NCBI GenBank assembly: GCA_945878515.1
Contig: CAMCTL010000126.1
Coordinates: forward strand, 1 to 10,442
DNA: 10,442 nt
Direction of reading: 5' to 3'
Source: Flavobacterium psychrophilum
GTDB taxonomy: Bacteria; Bacteroidota; Bacteroidia; Flavobacteriales; Flavobacteriaceae
The position numbers and the translations under genes were made by a program. Below the pieces are notes generated by a model. That model did no database searches, was not told the DNA's origin, and saw nothing but the letters and a program-made list of their open reading frames with translations. Position 1 is the first letter of the stretch. The number at the start of each line of letters is the position of its first letter. Positions 7,123-10,442 of this stretch are shown here, one piece after another.

Positions 7123-7740
7123 TTAACTAATCCAAGTTTGCCAAGTATCAATAATTTTCCATTTTCCATTTATTTTCTTTAAATATATAGCTTTTCCACT
7201 TCCGCAAAGACTTCCGCAATAATAACCTATTTCAACATATGCTTTATTTTTATCTAACGAAAATATTGGAATATTCATTTCGTAAAATCTATAAAGCTCT
7301 CCTTTTTTTCTCTTTACTAATTCTTTTTCACGTGTTGTTGAATTTATTTTACTAATTATTTCAGAGTCAACTGTGATTATATTTGGGTTTGAATTTTGCT
7401 CAATTAACGTTAAAGAATCTTTTTTTGAAAAAAAAACTTCGCCTTTAATTTTTCTATAAAGTAAGTTTTCTAATAAAACATTATTAAATGGAATTGGAAT
7501 AGTGATTATTCCGTCTTTTCTTTTTTCAGGAACATTAATATTAAGCTTTACCAAATCGACACAAAACATTTTCGATTCTTTTCCATTTTTTGAAATATTT
7601 AGACTGTCTTGCACTATAATTGCGTTGACAATTTCACTTATATCATTAACTTTTGAAACATACAATTCATTTTCTTCATTTTTAGATTTACAGTTTACTA
7701 AAAAGACAGAAATTATTATAAGTAAAAATATTTTTTTCAT
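7123..7740 (-). CDS. Small lipoprotein of unknown function
   Basis: I do not recognise a named family. The frame is open to 7782, but ATG at 7740 gives a textbook lipoprotein signal, MKKIFLLIIISVFLVNC, with Cys17. The upstream extension, with its CPRCCEK segment, would place charged and Cys residues ahead of the signal, so it is judged untranslated. The mature part of about 190 residues is Lys/Asn/Ile-rich and mixed alpha/beta. It ends with a beta-rich segment containing YYCGSLCGSG (173-182), then AIYLKKINGKWKIIDTW (184-200). That type of hairpin (strand, Gly turn, strand with NGKWKI) resembles the last strands of small NTF2-like or SnoaL-like periplasmic proteins, but this is only an impression. 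Cys175 and Cys179 could form a disulfide. Base composition is more AT-rich than that of the flanking genes. Confidence 0.75.
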   Translation of the reverse strand: MKKIFLLIIISVFLVNCKSKNEENELYVSKVNDISEIVNAIIVQDSLNISKNGKESKMFCVDLVKLNINVPEKRKDGIITIPIPFNNVLLENLLYRKIKGEVFFSKKDSLTLIEQNSNPNIITVDSEIISKINSTTREKELVKRKKGELYRFYEMNIPIFSLDKNKAYVEIGYYCGSLCGSGKAIYLKKINGKWKIIDTWQTWIS

Positions 7741-7880
7741 AATTTTTTTCACGTTAAGTTTTTCACAACATCTGGGACACATTTGTACTAGCGGTAAATA
7801 GACTCTAATTCAACTCAATTTGTTAAGAAACAACTTTTGTTCAGCTGATATAATCATTAATTTCTGGATTGAATTGGGTT

Positions 7881-10271
7881 TTACAACTTCCCCAAACTAT
7901 CCTTTTCAACAACTAAACCATCTTTTTGAACTGTATTTCCAACCTTTAATACAATGGGTTTGATCACTTTTGGCGATGGTTTTATTTTCTCTTTAACAAT
8001 CACGGCATCGTTCAAAACAAAAGGCGTTGGCATCATCCAATCGGCTCTTTTTGTCATAGGAAATAGTGGATTGCTCATTAAATCGAAAGAACTTTCCATC
8101 AACTCCAAATTCAAAACACTCGAACTAGCAAAATTGAATCGTATTTCCAAAGGCAATTGATCCACCACATAATAGCTTAACAATTTCTTGCCTTTTCGTT
8201 CGTATTTGGAATGCTTTTGTCCCATTAAAGTCAAACCATTGGCTTTGAAATTGTTGATAACAACATCTTCATTGGCAAAAATGTCGTAACGATTGACTTT
8301 TCTGTTAGGCGTTATTCGAATTTTCAAATAATGAATGCCAGCAGCAACGGTGTCTTTTAGAAATTCAATTGTGGGTTTTGAAATATCTTTGAAAGGAGCC
8401 TCACTAGCAAAAGTAAATCCTGTTTTGTATTTGCTAGGTAATGAAATAGCGCTTACTGCTGCGGCGTCTTTAGGGTTTTGACCTAAATACGTTTTAGTCC
8501 ACTCGTCCAGATTGGTGTCATAAGTTGCCCAAGTTGCTTTGTTTTTGTCAGCATCCAAAATATAAACCAAACTATTGGATTTGGCTTTGCCCAATTCATA
8601 CCCAGAATAGTAATGCGCTCTCGCAAAAACCCCAATGGCCAATACGAACAAAATCAGCGAAGCCGTTCCTTTTCGCTTAAAAGAACCAAAAACAGGTAAT
8701 AGCAAACTAAAAGACAATGCGGTTAAAATAGCGCTTCCAAACAAAATTTTTAGTCCTAAACCTATCGGAAACATTTGGATAAATGGAGCAATAATGACCA
8801 AAGCTGGAATGCTCAGAAAAAGATTTAAAATCCATTTTGATTTTTGGGTAGTTACAAAACAAGCGAACATAAGTAACCCTGAAAAAACGGGAATAATTAA
8901 AAATCCTGCACCTTTAAGGAAAAAAGCCAGCAATCCATTTATCAGAATCCAAAAGAAAAGCGGCGCCACAAAATGGTTCATCCTCATTTTTTTGGAAGAG
9001 AAAATTTGGTAAAAAGCAAAGCAAATTGATAAACTTAACAATGTGAAAGCCGCTATATAATCGTGACCGTTATAGGTAAATCCGTTGAGTAAATCATTAT
9101 ATTGTGGATAAATGACCAACAATAATTTCCAACCCAGAAAGGTAATTAAACCCGAAACAATTACCGAACCCAAAAACGGGATAAATCCTCGCGCTATTTC
9201 TGGAAAAAATAACAGGCGTTTCCCAAGACCTATAAATATAAAAAACAATAAAAGCACAAAAGCAATAATAACCATTGGCAAAACCCAACTAAAAGGATAA
9301 ATGATGAAGCCAAATGGAATCGAAAAATAGACATCATCTTCGGTAGCTTGAGTTGTATTTAAATCAGCATTCGAAAAATAATCCAACAAAGGCATCAAAT
9401 ATTTTCCTTGATGTGCCAAGGTTTTTTTGTTTAAATGATTGAGGTCGTCTTGCGCTGTGTGGTAGTTGTAATGCCCGTCGATGAAAGCAAAATTGTAGCC
9501 TTGAATATTGCCTTGTTCCCTGAAAACCGTTAAATCAGTGTCGTTGGGCAACATTTTGTAAATGCTGTACATCAGGGAATTTGAAACGGGATATTTTACA
9601 TTAGCTGCCGAAAATTGGTTGACTAGTCCAGCATTTCCTCCATTGGTTTCCATCAACATATAACTTGGTCCTGAACTTCCTCGGGCTTCAAAATTTAAAA
9701 CCAAACCAACTTCTTTTGCCCACTGGTGTTGGCTTACAAAAAGTGCCGCACCATTCAATCCCAATTCTTCGGCATCCGAAAACAGAATGATAATGTCGTT
9801 TTTATGCTCTTTTTTGTTGTAAGTAAATGCACGAACACTTTCCAAGATTGTCGCCACACCAGATCCTGCATCGCTTGCGCCTTTAGAATAAGAATGTGGC
9901 GCGCTGTCATAATGCGAAAGCAAGAGCAAAGCTTTGTTGCTATTAGAACCTTTTATTCGAGCCAAGATATTTTTGCATTTGGTCAAAGTTCCCCAATCCG
10001 AAAAAGCAAAACCTTCTTGTAAGGAAGTTTCTAAACCCATATTCTGGAGTTCTTTTACCAAGTAATTGGCGACCAGATCGTGATTTTCGGAACCTACAAA
10101 ATGCGGTTTTTCCGAAATATTTTTGACTTGTTCCAATGCTCTTTTGGTCGAAAACTCTGCAAGTGGAGCATCATCATCGGATGTCTGTTGCGGCATCATG
10201 GTCAAGAAAATAAATCCAAGTATTCCGAGTAGGAATAATAAGGACAAAATGGAGGAATAACTTTTTTTCAT
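7881..10271 (-). CDS. Polytopic M28-family zinc metallopeptidase (ERMP1/Pff1-like architecture)
   Basis: The 796-residue protein has an N-terminal membrane anchor (about 7-25), an extracytoplasmic M28 domain (about 40-300), eight further hydrophobic segments (about 316-552) and a C-terminal soluble, beta-rich part (about 555-796). Zinc and catalytic residues are all visible: His120 and Asp122 in LLSHYDSAP, bridging Asp134 in GASDAGSG, Glu168 and Glu169 in SDAEELG, Glu195 in NFEARG, and His271 in NYHTAQDD. M28 enzymes with this set are co-catalytic di-zinc aminopeptidases. The total of about nine membrane spans, with peptidase first and membrane domain after, is that of eukaryotic ERMP1/vacuolar membrane proteases and their bacterial relatives. 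A role in cleaving N-terminal residues of periplasmic peptides is inferred; the substrate is unknown. It starts 18 bases after the partial gene upstream, so the two probably share a transcript. Confidence 0.92.
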   Translation of the reverse strand: MKKSYSSILSLLFLLGILGFIFLTMMPQQTSDDDAPLAEFSTKRALEQVKNISEKPHFVGSENHDLVANYLVKELQNMGLETSLQEGFAFSDWGTLTKCKNILARIKGSNSNKALLLLSHYDSAPHSYSKGASDAGSGVATILESVRAFTYNKKEHKNDIIILFSDAEELGLNGAALFVSQHQWAKEVGLVLNFEARGSSGPSYMLMETNGGNAGLVNQFSAANVKYPVSNSLMYSIYKMLPNDTDLTVFREQGNIQGYNFAFIDGHYNYHTAQDDLNHLNKKTLAHQGKYLMPLLDYFSNADLNTTQATEDDVYFSIPFGFIIYPFSWVLPMVIIAFVLLLFFIFIGLGKRLLFFPEIARGFIPFLGSVIVSGLITFLGWKLLLVIYPQYNDLLNGFTYNGHDYIAAFTLLSLSICFAFYQIFSSKKMRMNHFVAPLFFWILINGLLAFFLKGAGFLIIPVFSGLLMFACFVTTQKSKWILNLFLSIPALVIIAPFIQMFPIGLGLKILFGSAILTALSFSLLLPVFGSFKRKGTASLILFVLAIGVFARAHYYSGYELGKAKSNSLVYILDADKNKATWATYDTNLDEWTKTYLGQNPKDAAAVSAISLPSKYKTGFTFASEAPFKDISKPTIEFLKDTVAAGIHYLKIRITPNRKVNRYDIFANEDVVINNFKANGLTLMGQKHSKYERKGKKLLSYYVVDQLPLEIRFNFASSSVLNLELMESSFDLMSNPLFPMTKRADWMMPTPFVLNDAVIVKEKIKPSPKVIKPIVLKVGNTVQKDGLVVEKDSLGKL

Positions 10272-10289
10272 CGGGGAGAGAATTAAGTT

Positions 10290-10442
10290 TTAAAATTCTT
10301 TTTTCACAAGCAAATAATAGTCGTCATCTAATAACCGATAGCCTTGGTCATAAATAAAATAGTAAGTATTTCCAGTTTTGGTTTCTAAAATATTAGTGAA
10401 AAATTCAAAATCGAAACCTTTGCTCAATAGTTTTGATTTGGT
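10290..10442 (-). CDS. C-terminal part of a small conserved hypothetical protein (gene runs off the window)
   Basis: Reading leftwards from the window end, one frame is open for 50 codons to a TAA at 10292-10290; the start lies outside the window. The peptide contains LLSKGFDFEFFTN, ETKTGNTYYFIYDQGY and DDDYYLLVKKEF, an aromatic-rich pattern of alternating strands. I recall very similar short tails in conserved flavobacterial hypothetical proteins, without any assigned function. The stop is 18 bases before the start of the M28 peptidase, with no terminator or promoter between them, which supports co-transcription with that gene. Confidence 0.75.
   Translation of the reverse strand, partial: TKSKLLSKGFDFEFFTNILETKTGNTYYFIYDQGYRLLDDDYYLLVKKEF

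Noticed and set aside
7741..7782. Fourteen-residue extension (with CPRCC) of the small lipoprotein
   Set aside because: It would precede a complete lipoprotein signal peptide that starts at its own ATG.
7502..7801. Plus-strand open frame of 99 codons opposite the small lipoprotein
   Set aside because: It is low-complexity Phe/Ile/Ser-rich sequence, as expected antisense to a Lys/Asn-rich gene, with no family resemblance.
7801..7880. Possible terminator after the M28 gene
   Set aside because: Only 5-base stems such as AACAA-CTT-TTGTT were found, without a GC core or T-tract, so it is not reported.
8635..9012. Plus-strand open frame of 125 codons opposite the M28 membrane domain
   Set aside because: It is antisense to a well-supported gene with catalytic motifs and has a Lys/Asn/Pro-rich artefactual composition.

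Overview
The window looks like chromosomal DNA from a member of the Flavobacteriaceae, most likely Flavobacterium or a close relative. The evidence is low GC, few recognisable Shine-Dalgarno sequences, several short lipoprotein signals of the MKK...C type, and a complete type IX secretion (T9SS)/gliding-type surface cassette, which is confined to Bacteroidota.

Left third, plus strand (1-3870): three consecutive genes form one probable operon. They are the 3' end of a repeat-rich cell-surface adhesin with a type B T9SS sorting domain, a PorP/SprF-family outer-membrane protein, and a PorE-like lipoprotein (TPR, PD40 propeller, carboxypeptidase-regulatory-like fold, OmpA/peptidoglycan-binding domain). 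The likely logic is that the adhesin is exported by the T9SS and captured by its SprF-like partner, which the OmpA-type lipoprotein anchors to peptidoglycan. A strong, symmetric hairpin (3893-3930) closes the unit and also serves the convergent genes from the right.

Middle (3978-6879), minus strand: an EamA/DMT-family permease probably translated from a TTG start one base after the stop of an atypical SDR (YeeZ-like) NAD(P)-binding protein. The SDR gene carries an in-frame REP-like palindrome in its coding sequence. An AT-rich spacer with nested inverted repeats (5812-5981) follows, then a lipoprotein L,D-transpeptidase (YkuD family).

Right third (7123-10442), minus strand: an unrecognised small lipoprotein, a large M28 metallopeptidase with about nine membrane segments in the ERMP1/Pff1 style, and the last 50 codons of a small protein gene that runs off the window 18 bases upstream of the peptidase.

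I saw no tRNA, rRNA, CRISPR array, transposase or phage gene. Most of the window is ordinary flavobacterial chromosome. The points most worth a second look are the Cys/Trp repeat of the adhesin and its near-identical DNA copies, the palindrome inserted inside a gene, and the eukaryote-like architecture of the M28 protease.
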